DNA from: an uncultured Megasphaera sp.
Lineage (GTDB): Bacteria > Bacillota > Negativicutes > Veillonellales > Megasphaeraceae
Direction: 5' to 3'
DNA: 7,190 bases
Assembly (NCBI GenBank): GCA_937895695.1
Contig: CALBLM010000364.1
Location: forward strand, 1-7,190
Below the pieces are notes generated by a model. That model was not told the DNA's origin. It saw nothing but the letters and a program-made list of their open reading frames with translations, and made no database searches. This document shows, one piece after another, positions 1 to 6,125 of this stretch (positions are counted from its first letter, which is position 1; each line of letters starts with the position of its first letter). A program made the position numbers and the translations under genes.

Positions 1-1
1 T

Positions 2-442
2 TGGGCAGCGTTATGGGTATCAGCCGTTTGTTTTGCCCAAATTACAGTGGATCAAATTGCCGTTGGCGGTGTCAGTCCGGGATGTACCATTAATTATGTA
101 GAAGGTGTATACGGACAGCCGACAGCATCAGAACACGTGACTTCTGATACAGGTAGAAACTATATAGAATACAATTATGAAAACCATTTGCTTGTAGGAT
201 TTCAAGAAAGTGATGCAACGGCTGTTTATGTAACTTGTACCAGTGATAATTTATCGACGCCTGATGGCGTAGCCGTAGGGATGACGGCAGATGTGTTAAA
301 TAGTAAATATGGACCGGCTGATCATTTGTATAACTATAATGATAAATCGTTGTATGAATATGATGATGCCAATGGCAACTGCTTATCCTTTGATGTACAA
401 AATTTTTATATTGTCAGTGTTAACGTACGAGCAGCGCAATAA
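2..442 (+). CDS. Secreted small protein with two tandem BLIP/SmpA-like repeats (5' end outside window)
   Basis: The reading frame is open to the left edge and ends at TAA 440-442, giving about 146 visible residues. The true start lies upstream. The first visible residues (WAALWVSAVCFAQ) look like the end of a signal-peptide hydrophobic core with likely cleavage after CFA, so the protein is probably exported. The GTG at 47 falls inside this leader and is not the start. The mature part seems to hold two related units. Unit 1 has IAVGGVSPGCTINYVEGVYG followed by a YNYEN...LLVGF strand. Unit 2 has VAVGMTADVLNSKYGPAD followed by LYNYNDKSLYEYDD and FYIVSVNV. The pattern 'GMT...v...yG.p' then 'y.y...l.f...' recalls the BLIP / SmpA-OmlA fold, but this is resemblance by eye only. 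The product is rich in Tyr, Asn and Asp. Three cysteines remain in the mature part. It converges on mrp and shares a terminator with it. The function is unknown. Confidence 0.7.
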   Translation, partial: WAALWVSAVCFAQITVDQIAVGGVSPGCTINYVEGVYGQPTASEHVTSDTGRNYIEYNYENHLLVGFQESDATAVYVTCTSDNLSTPDGVAVGMTADVLNSKYGPADHLYNYNDKSLYEYDDANGNCLSFDVQNFYIVSVNVRAAQ

Positions 443-466
443 TATCATGCCGTATAGGTGTAATGT

Positions 467-508
467 AAAAAAAGAAGGTATCCCATCATAAGGATGCCTT
501 CTTTTTTT
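467..508. terminator. Bidirectional Rho-independent terminator between convergent genes
   Basis: A 10-bp stem pairs 474-483 (GAAGGTATCC) with 492-501 (GGATGCCTTC), with one T-G wobble and an 8-base loop. Seven T follow on the + strand (502-508) and seven A precede it (467-473). The A tract serves as the U tract for transcripts of the opposite strand. It lies 24 bases after the stop of the + strand gene and 19 bases after the stop of mrp on the - strand, so it should end both. Confidence 0.9.
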
Positions 509-527
509 ACTTATAGGATGTGAATTC

Positions 528-1367
528 TTAATCGTTTCCCAATACGCCTTCTAAGAAAGAAGCTGTGTCTGCTAAATAGTCAGCCGGATAACTTTCGATG
601 TCGCCTTTGTCACAGTGTGCTGCAAATTCCGGATCGATCGGGAGTTTGGCCGTATGAGGAATTTCATATTTTTGTGCCGATGCTTCTACATGGCTGGGGC
701 CAAAAATTTCGTGTTTTTCATGACAGTTTGGACATTCAAAATAGCTCATATTTTCGATTAAGCCCAAAACAGGAACATGCATGATTTCAGACATTTTTAA
801 CGCTTTTTCTACAATTAAGGAAACGAGTTCTTGCGGGGATGTAATAACGAGAATACCGTCTACAGGCAAAGACTGGAATACGGTCAATGGTACATCACCG
901 GTTCCTGGAGGCATATCGACAAACATGTAATCAATATCGCCCCACATAACATCTGTCCAAAATTGCTTTACCGCGCCGGCGATGACAGGACCGCGCCATA
1001 CAACCGGTGCAGCAGCGTCTTCTAATAATAAGTTCATGGACATGACTTCAATACCTGTTTTGGTTTTTACCGGAAGAATACCGCTTTCATCCCCTGTGGC
1101 ACGATCGGTAATGCCAAATACTTTTGGAATAGACGGGCCTGTAATATCAGCATCCAAAATAGCCGTTTTAAAGCCGCGACGGCGCATTTGTACAGCCATT
1201 AATGATGTGACAAGGGATTTGCCGACGCCGCCTTTACCGCTGACAACGGCAATGACGTGTTTTACATGCGTGCCGGCATGAGGTGGAGCCTGCAGGTTTT
1301 GCGGTTCAGTGCGGCTGCCGCAATTGCTGCCGCAGCTGGAACAGTCATGTGTACAATTTTCACTCAT
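528..1367 (-). CDS. mrp: Mrp/NBP35-family iron-sulfur cluster carrier P-loop ATPase
   Basis: This 279-residue cytosolic ATPase of the SIMIBI/MinD-like class is expected to bind and transfer Fe-S clusters to apoproteins. The N-terminus has a four-cysteine motif (C5, C9, C12, C16; CxxxCxxCxxxC), as in NBP35-like members. The deviant Walker A is GKGGVGKS (44-51). Switch I is DADITGPS (72-79) and switch II/Walker B is DMPPGTGD (151-158). The family motif ENMSYFECPNC (205-215) carries the CxxC (C212, C215) proposed to bridge a cluster at the dimer interface. ATG at 1367 is chosen because AAAGGAG (1378-1384) sits 10 bases upstream. An in-frame TTG at 1376 is only one base from that site and would overlap the DUF134 stop. 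It is the last gene of the DUF134-mrp unit, starts 5 bases after the DUF134 stop, and ends at the 467-508 terminator. All key motifs are intact. Confidence 0.95.
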   Translation of the reverse strand: MSENCTHDCSSCGSNCGSRTEPQNLQAPPHAGTHVKHVIAVVSGKGGVGKSLVTSLMAVQMRRRGFKTAILDADITGPSIPKVFGITDRATGDESGILPVKTKTGIEVMSMNLLLEDAAAPVVWRGPVIAGAVKQFWTDVMWGDIDYMFVDMPPGTGDVPLTVFQSLPVDGILVITSPQELVSLIVEKALKMSEIMHVPVLGLIENMSYFECPNCHEKHEIFGPSHVEASAQKYEIPHTAKLPIDPEFAAHCDKGDIESYPADYLADTASFLEGVLGND

Positions 1368-1372
1368 AAATA

Positions 1373-1729
1373 TCAATCTCCTTTTTGATTATTTTTTCCG
1401 GCATGACAGCACGTATGGTGACAGCAAGAGCCGGCGTGTTCACAAAGTTTTATATGGCCGCCCTCAATAAGAAGACGTTTCCCATGGACGAGGGCATCCG
1501 CTAATTTATGCCGAGCCGTATCATAAATACCTGTTACAGTCGTGCGTGAAACATTCATTTGAGCGGCGCATTGTTCTTGTGTCAGCCCGACGAGATCGAG
1601 GAGGCGGATGACTTCGTATTCGTCAATGCGCAGGATAACAACAGCCGTATCTTGAGAACACCCTGAAGGTGCAAATCCTTCGGATGTTGGCAATGAACAG
1701 ACACGACGGCAGCGCGGTGGTCTCGGCAT
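1373..1729 (-). CDS. DUF134/UPF0251 family helix-turn-helix protein with Cys/His-rich tail
   Basis: This 118-residue protein opens with the family signature MPRPPRCRRVC. An acidic helix follows (IDEYEVIRLLDL, 35-46), then a sigma-70 region 4-like helix-turn-helix (about 48-77: LTQEQCAAQMNVSRTTVTGI and onwards). The family is regarded as DNA-binding, but its targets are poorly known. Cysteines at 7, 11 and 24 and a C-terminal cluster (C96, H98, C102, C103, H104, H105, C107, C108, H109) suggest metal or Fe-S binding. The start is ATG 1729, with AAAGGAGG at 1737-1744, 7 bases upstream. A consensus promoter lies just before it, and mrp follows 5 bases after its stop, so the two are probably co-transcribed and translationally linked. 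I infer a metal- or cluster-responsive regulator, possibly acting on its own promoter through the 1779-1790 palindrome. The family call is firm; the role is not. Confidence 0.92.
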   Translation of the reverse strand: MPRPPRCRRVCSLPTSEGFAPSGCSQDTAVVILRIDEYEVIRLLDLVGLTQEQCAAQMNVSRTTVTGIYDTARHKLADALVHGKRLLIEGGHIKLCEHAGSCCHHTCCHAGKNNQKGD

Positions 1730-1762
1730 GGAAATCCCTCCTTTATGATGAATTCAGCTATT

Positions 1763-1791
1763 ATTATAAGATTGTAGATGACATATGTCAA
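1763..1791 (-). promoter_or_regulatory. Consensus SigA-type promoter of DUF134-mrp
   Basis: Read on the - strand, the -35 box is TTGACA (1786-1791) and the -10 box is TATAAT (1763-1768), separated by exactly 17 bases. Both hexamers match the consensus perfectly. The -10 lies 33 bases upstream of the DUF134 start. A promoter this strong without regulation would be constitutive, which makes the palindrome over the -35 box relevant. Confidence 0.85.
1779..1790. promoter_or_regulatory. Perfect 12-base palindrome overlapping the -35 box (candidate operator)
   Basis: TGACATATGTCA is its own reverse complement and shares five bases with the -35 hexamer of the DUF134-mrp promoter. A protein bound here would block polymerase. 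The obvious local candidate is the DUF134 protein, but another regulator or chance is possible. Confidence 0.4.
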
Positions 1792-1804
1792 TAAAATGAA
1801 ACGA

Positions 1805-3262
1805 CTAAGACGGAGCGGATATAGGATGTGTTTCTTCGTATTTTTTTCGCTTGCGGACAAAGGTGGAAGGCGTAATGCCTAAGGAATGGGCGGCATCTCG
1901 TACATTGCCACATTGTTGATAGGCAGCTGTTAAGTATTGATATTCCAGACGAGATAGCGTATCTTGCAAATCAATAGGAAGATGTATGGATGCCTCATCT
2001 GGTTGCTGACGTGTATCAAGATGGGACGGGCTGGAAATAATAATCGGCTGACTTTGATGAAGTAAATGCAAATCTTCCGGACGGATTTCATCATGAGAAC
2101 TAATAATAATGGCTCGTTCGACAATGTTTTTTAATTCACGGATATTACCGGGCCAATTATATTCGTTGAGAAGCTGAATAGAAATATCTGAAAAATACTT
2201 TTTAAAGCCATATTTTTGATTGAGCTTGGTCAAGAACGATAAAGCTAATGGCAGAATATCTTTTTTACGAAGTCGTAGCGGTGGAATTGAAATAGGAAAA
2301 ACTGTTAATCGGTAATATAAATCTTCACGAAATTCGCCTTTTTTTACCATTTCCTCTAAGTTGCGGTTGGTAGCAGCGATAACCCGGACATTGATTTTTA
2401 GTGGCTTTGTGCCGCCAATACGCATGATTTCTTGTTCTTGCAGTGCTCGCAGCAGTTTTACCTGCATGTCTTTGGGCAGTTCTCCTATTTCATCTAAAAA
2501 TAGCGTGCCTTTGTTTGCTAATTCAAATAACCCAATTTTTCCGGCTCGATTGGCTCCTGTAAAGGCACCGCTTTCATAGCCAAACAATTCACTTTCAATT
2601 AAGCTTTCTGGAATGGCGCCGCAGTTGACTTTAATAAAACTGTTGTTGATACGATGACTGTGTTGGTAAATATATCGGGCCATGACTTCTTTGCCGACAC
2701 CGGTTTCGCCTAACAGCATCACCGTTGTATCCATGGGTGCTACTCGATTGGCTAATAAGATAGCAGCGAGTGTCGTTTCATCTTTGGCAATGACTTCTTG
2801 TTCCGATTCGGGATTTTGAATGTGTGCCAGTTCCAAACGCAGCCGTTCCATGGCATCTGTTTTTTCTTGGACGATTTCTTTTAGATTATATATTTCTGTT
2901 AAATCGCGGACATTGGTAACGATCATAATCAGTGTGCCGTTTTTATCGAAAATAGGAGAACTGGTTACGAGTGCTTCTTTTCCGGATTTAAACCGTTGTT
3001 GTAGTGTTACCGGTTTTTTGGTACGGGCGACAATCAAACTGCCTGATTGAGAAATTAATTTTTCTTTTACCAAATCAGCCATGTTTTTTCCGAGTACTTC
3101 TTCACTTTTTAAACCCGTAATATCTTCATAAGCATGATTAATACGCAATACGTTGGCATTTTTATCGGTAATGAAAATGCCGTCAAACGAATGCTCAATA
3201 ATCGCGCTGAGACGTTCAGCTGCTTCGGCTATGGTAGAAAATATTTCTTTTGTGTGGACCAT
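1805..3262 (-). CDS. PAS-AAA+-Fis sigma-54-dependent transcriptional activator
   Basis: This 485-residue bacterial enhancer-binding protein remodels sigma-54 holoenzyme using ATP. The domain order is PAS sensor (about 12-120), short coiled-coil linker (about 120-148), AAA+ core (about 155-385) and C-terminal Fis-type helix-turn-helix (about 433-475). Key motifs are intact: Walker A GETGVGKE (185-192), sigma-54-contacting loop GAFTGA (232-237), Walker B GTLFLDEIG (252-260), sensor I VIAATNRNL (294-302), arginine-finger segment FREDLYYRL (311-319) and sensor II WPGNIREL (370-377). With GAFTGA present it should be a true sigma-54 activator. No receiver or transmembrane segment is seen, so the signal is probably a cytosolic ligand or cofactor sensed by PAS. 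The start is ATG 3262, with AAGGAGG at 3270-3276, 7 bases upstream. It lies 151 bases downstream of rpoN. Its target promoters are not visible here. The physiological role could be anything from fermentation to lipid metabolism. Confidence 0.95.
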   Translation of the reverse strand: MVHTKEIFSTIAEAAERLSAIIEHSFDGIFITDKNANVLRINHAYEDITGLKSEEVLGKNMADLVKEKLISQSGSLIVARTKKPVTLQQRFKSGKEALVTSSPIFDKNGTLIMIVTNVRDLTEIYNLKEIVQEKTDAMERLRLELAHIQNPESEQEVIAKDETTLAAILLANRVAPMDTTVMLLGETGVGKEVMARYIYQHSHRINNSFIKVNCGAIPESLIESELFGYESGAFTGANRAGKIGLFELANKGTLFLDEIGELPKDMQVKLLRALQEQEIMRIGGTKPLKINVRVIAATNRNLEEMVKKGEFREDLYYRLTVFPISIPPLRLRKKDILPLALSFLTKLNQKYGFKKYFSDISIQLLNEYNWPGNIRELKNIVERAIIISSHDEIRPEDLHLLHQSQPIIISSPSHLDTRQQPDEASIHLPIDLQDTLSRLEYQYLTAAYQQCGNVRDAAHSLGITPSTFVRKRKKYEETHPISAPS

Positions 3263-3321
3263 CTAGTATCCTCCTTCCTTTTAGGATGCTTGCATGATGA
3301 ATCTATTTTTATTACAGTAAA

Positions 3322-3350
3322 AGTATCCTATGTAATAAAGGCAATGTCAA
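3322..3350 (-). promoter_or_regulatory. Probable SigA-type promoter of the sigma-54 activator gene
   Basis: On the - strand a perfect TTGACA (3345-3350) is followed after 17 bases by GATACT (3322-3327), which matches four of six -10 positions. The -10 is 59 bases upstream of the activator start. An alternative -10, TGTAAT (3311-3316), has only a poor -35 (TTTATT). The -35 box lies inside the 3' arm of the 3338-3398 hairpin. Confidence 0.45.
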
Positions 3351-3398
3351 GATAGATGTTCTATTCCTATAGAAATCATCCGTTTTTGGCATTGCCTT
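3338..3398. terminator. Long imperfect hairpin downstream of rpoN (possible weak terminator)
   Basis: Outer arms 3338-3350 (AAGGCAATGTCAA) and 3386-3398 (TTGGCATTGCCTT) are complementary over 13 bases with one non-Watson-Crick position. That position is a G-U wobble in + strand RNA and a C-A mismatch in - strand RNA. Nested inside, 3355-3358 pairs with 3377-3380, and 3359-3364 (TTCTAT) pairs with 3369-3374 (ATAGAA) around a 4-base loop. On the - strand the stem is followed by UUUAUU, a weak U tract. It begins 16 bases after the rpoN stop. It may terminate or attenuate the upstream operon, stabilise the rpoN mRNA 3' end, or be a binding site. The structure is seen; the role is inferred. Confidence 0.45.
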
Positions 3399-3413
3399 GT
3401 AGAAGGGTGGGAT

Positions 3414-4694
3414 TTAGTTAGAGATTCGCCGTTCGTAGGAATTGGCGATATGCAATAGACTGCGGTATTTTTGAATGACACGCCGCGAAATAGGAAAACC
3501 AAACTGCTTGGTCAGCAAGGTCGTTAATTGGGAATCGCTATATGGTTTATTGCGGTTTTCCTGTGCAATGAGCTGTTTCAAAGCTATTTTTATGGCATCT
3601 TTAGAAAGCAGTTGTTCGTCCCGATGTAACGGACTTTGAAAAAGTGATTTGAATGAAACCGTTCGCCAAGGAGTTTGCAAATATTTATCTTTTATTGAAC
3701 GACTAATGGTAGAAATATGAAGTCCCGTTTGTTGGGAAATATCACGCAGCGTCATAGGCCGTAGGGCGTGGTGCATTCGTACATAGGCATACTGCCAGTT
3801 CCAAATCGCATCTGTCAGGGTAGTCAATGTTTGGCGGCGGCGTTCAATATTATGCAGAATCATATAACAGCGGGTATATTTTTCTTTAAAATACGATTTG
3901 ATATCCGGATCGGTCGTGATCTGCATCATATGCGTGTAGTAATCACTTAATGAATACGAGGATATCCAGGAATCATTCAGCTGAATTTCAGGACTGCCTG
4001 TTTCTGTCAGACGAATTATTACATCGGGAACGACATAGGTATCGGCATTGTCAAACATTCCCTTTAAAGGAGCCGGATCTAAGCGTTTGATAAGGCGTAC
4101 GGCGGCCAATACGTTTGCTTTGGGAACATGCAGTGCCCGGTAAATGGCCTGGATGTGTCCGGCACCGATATCGTCTAAGTGATGCAGAACGATTTGTCGG
4201 GCTATGGGTGACAGTTTGTTTTTGCGCGTGAGCTGTAGCAGCAGGCATTCTGATAATGACGATGCACAAATACCGGCCGGATGGAGTTGCTGCAATATTT
4301 GCAGGCATGATGCAAATAATCCCGGCGTCAGTGAAAAGGTATGAGATAGTTCGTCTTCGGTTATGGTCAAATATCCGCTGTCATCGACGCATTGTGCTAA
4401 ATACGTAAGCAGTGCCCATTGCGACCGACTATATTGACTGGGATTGAGCTGTTCTAAGATGAAATTTTTAATGCGGTCTTTTTCGGGAGCAGCAACAAAA
4501 TTAAGAAATTCAGAAACCCCGTTCTGTGAAGAGACAGGATGATATTCCATAAACGGATTTTCTTCTGACTCTTTTTGCAGCATATCTCGCAGATTTTCTG
4601 CAGACATAGATAAAATCTGCAGGGATTGAATCTGATTGGCTGAAAGCTTTTGCAGTTGTTCCTGAGAGAGAGAAACATGTACATCTATGTCCAT
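3414..4694 (-). CDS. rpoN: RNA polymerase sigma-54 factor (divergent)
   Basis: This 426-residue protein is somewhat shorter than the usual 450-500. Region I (about 8-50) is recognisable: LSANQIQSLQILSMSAENLR then EESENPF-like KESEENPFME. The acidic region II is very short. The core-binding domain (about 72-260) contains LHPAGICASSLSECLLLQL (137-155), against the usual pattern DPxGVGARDLxECLLLQL. The helix-turn-helix region (about 313-352) has MTLRDISQQTGLHISTISRS followed by KYLQTPWRTVSFKSLF. The RpoN box reads SRRVIQKYR (403-411) instead of ARRTVAKYR, keeping the RR and KYR bases-contacting core. ATG 4694 follows the ligase stop by 10 bases. The ribosome site is weak (GGTGA close by, AAGG further up), which suggests translational coupling. 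The gene is placed between the acyl-activation genes and a sigma-54 activator. The protein should bind core polymerase and -24/-12 promoters but needs an activator. It could be the only sigma-54 or a specialised paralogue. Confidence 0.9.
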   Translation of the reverse strand: MDIDVHVSLSQEQLQKLSANQIQSLQILSMSAENLRDMLQKESEENPFMEYHPVSSQNGVSEFLNFVAAPEKDRIKNFILEQLNPSQYSRSQWALLTYLAQCVDDSGYLTITEDELSHTFSLTPGLFASCLQILQQLHPAGICASSLSECLLLQLTRKNKLSPIARQIVLHHLDDIGAGHIQAIYRALHVPKANVLAAVRLIKRLDPAPLKGMFDNADTYVVPDVIIRLTETGSPEIQLNDSWISSYSLSDYYTHMMQITTDPDIKSYFKEKYTRCYMILHNIERRRQTLTTLTDAIWNWQYAYVRMHHALRPMTLRDISQQTGLHISTISRSIKDKYLQTPWRTVSFKSLFQSPLHRDEQLLSKDAIKIALKQLIAQENRNKPYSDSQLTTLLTKQFGFPISRRVIQKYRSLLHIANSYERRISN

Positions 4695-4704
4695 CGTTCA
4701 CCAT

Positions 4705-6114
4705 CTACCTTATCCATTCCAAGAGTACTGTATATTGCGTTTTTCCAGAAGAATTTTTGGGAATCTTATTTATGTGACGAATCGTAAAACAGCTGGGGTG
4801 AAGCGATGTTGTTTGTGTTAGAAAGGATTCAAAACGAGCAAGTTCCGATTCCGGAGCCGTTGTAAATACCCATAAATCGTCATCATAGCCGGTTGCGGCA
4901 AAATCCCCGGTTGTGAATGCATTTTTAAAGAGTTGTTCTATTTCATCCATGTTTACGCGTTTTCCCATGATTTTGACAAAGCGTTTTTTGCGGCCCGTAA
5001 TATAATAGAATCCATCTTCATCGACGTAGGCAATATCGCCTGTAAAAAGACGACCGTGGCGTTCGTCACCGCGTGCTAGGTCTTCGGCACACTGTGCATA
5101 GCCTAATGTGACATTCGGCCCTTCATAGCATAATTCACCGGGAATATTCGGCTTTGTAATTTCAGTATGTTCATCTTCCATGATATGGAATACCCCGCCA
5201 GGAATAGCAATGCCGATGCTGCCAATTTTTTTCAGGCCGTCTGCAGGAGGCAGATAGGACATGCGGGCAGTTGCTTCTGTTTGCCCATACATGACGACAA
5301 AGCGTTTACCTGTAGCCATTGCAAAGTCGGCATATTCTTTTTGCAGCCGTTTGGATAATTTGCCGCCGGCTTGGATCATCAAAGTTAAAGACGGTAAATC
5401 CATGGAGGTAAAATGAAGCCGTTTCAGGCATTCATACGTAAATGGCACACCGGCAAGGGAGGTAATCTTTTGTCTTTTGCATACATCCCAAAATGAAGCA
5501 TCGAACAGCGTATCTTCTGTTAGATATTCAGCGGCTCCAACTAGCAGATGACTGTTTATAACCGATAAGCCAAAGGTATAATGCATAGGGAGTGTTGAGA
5601 TGGGACGATGAGACGCATCTAATTTTAAATACTGGGCAATAGATGCCGCATTAGACTGAATATTTTGATAGCTTTGACGTACTAGTTTGGGACTACCCGT
5701 ACTGCCGGATGTCGTAAGCAATAGAGCCAGGTCTTCAAACAAAGCTGGTGAATGTGTGGCATGCTGATACAGTGAATAGTCTTCCAATGTATACAGCGAC
5801 TGGCTGTTAGATGCATTGGCAGTTGGTTGAAAGATATATGCCGGTTTATACGTATCTATCAATCGTTTCATTAGGCCTGCATCCATATCGTGATCGATGA
5901 GAAGCGGAACTATTCGGTTTTGCAGACAGCATACATAAGACAATGCAGAGCCAAAGGTATTGCGGCAGATAATAGCAGCTAGTGAGCGATTGGCAATAAT
6001 GGCTTTTAGCGCGTCTGCATGATGGTACCAGTCTGCGTACGTTATCGTACGGCTGGCGGCGTTTATAAAAAGAGGTCGCTGTTCGTATTGTGGATTTGGG
6101 TCGAAAAAGTTCAT
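4705..6114 (-). CDS. AMP-forming acyl ligase / acyl-CoA synthetase-like adenylating enzyme
   Basis: This 469-residue member of the ANL adenylating superfamily should activate a carboxylic acid with ATP and transfer the acyl group to a thiol (CoA, carrier protein or a partner enzyme). The P-loop-like A3 motif is TTSGSTGSPK (134-143). A5 is MYGQTEAT (275-282), A7 is GRLFTGD (354-360), the hinge/A8 region is GRKKRFVKIMGKRVNMDEIE (374-393), and the A10 catalytic lysine is in PKNSSGKTQY (K458). All are intact, so it should be active. No carrier or reductase domain is fused. The start is set by AGGAGG at 6122-6127. ATG 6114 is 7 bases away, while the adjacent in-frame ATG 6117 is 4 bases away and also possible. 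A further in-frame ATG at 6174 lies inside the upstream gene and lacks support. It begins about 11 bases after the LuxC-like gene, so the pair resembles the LuxE/LuxC activation-reduction partnership, although LuxE itself is a different sub-family. The substrate cannot be told. Confidence 0.85.
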   Translation of the reverse strand: MNFFDPNPQYEQRPLFINAASRTITYADWYHHADALKAIIANRSLAAIICRNTFGSALSYVCCLQNRIVPLLIDHDMDAGLMKRLIDTYKPAYIFQPTANASNSQSLYTLEDYSLYQHATHSPALFEDLALLLTTSGSTGSPKLVRQSYQNIQSNAASIAQYLKLDASHRPISTLPMHYTFGLSVINSHLLVGAAEYLTEDTLFDASFWDVCKRQKITSLAGVPFTYECLKRLHFTSMDLPSLTLMIQAGGKLSKRLQKEYADFAMATGKRFVVMYGQTEATARMSYLPPADGLKKIGSIGIAIPGGVFHIMEDEHTEITKPNIPGELCYEGPNVTLGYAQCAEDLARGDERHGRLFTGDIAYVDEDGFYYITGRKKRFVKIMGKRVNMDEIEQLFKNAFTTGDFAATGYDDDLWVFTTAPESELARFESFLTQTTSLHPSCFTIRHINKIPKNSSGKTQYTVLLEWIR

Positions 6115-6125
6115 CATAAGACCTC

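Noticed and set aside
47..49. GTG as start of the left-hand + strand gene
   Set aside because: The frame stays open upstream to the window edge and encodes a hydrophobic leader ending in CFA. No ribosome site precedes the GTG, so it is internal.
1097..1116. TGGCACG element on the + strand within mrp resembling a -24 box
   Set aside because: No GC occurs at the required distance (the bases there are AA) and it is inside a coding region with no + strand gene after it.
1374..1376. TTG start for mrp giving 282 residues
   Set aside because: It is one base from the AAAGGAG site, overlaps the DUF134 stop and adds only three residues. ATG 1367 has proper spacing.
1797..1840. Possible terminator after the sigma-54 activator (GAAAC ... 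GTTTC)
   Set aside because: Only five pairs with a loop of nearly 30 bases, partly inside the coding sequence. Too weak to call; read-through into DUF134 is possible.
3386..3401. TTGGCATTGCCTTGTA on the + strand as a sigma-54 promoter
   Set aside because: The GG and the following TTG are too close (ten bases plus GC are required), and no + strand gene follows. It is better explained as a hairpin arm.
4051..4308. 85-residue open frame within rpoN and other overlapping frames
   Set aside because: They lie entirely inside well-supported genes, lack ribosome sites and show no recognisable protein features.
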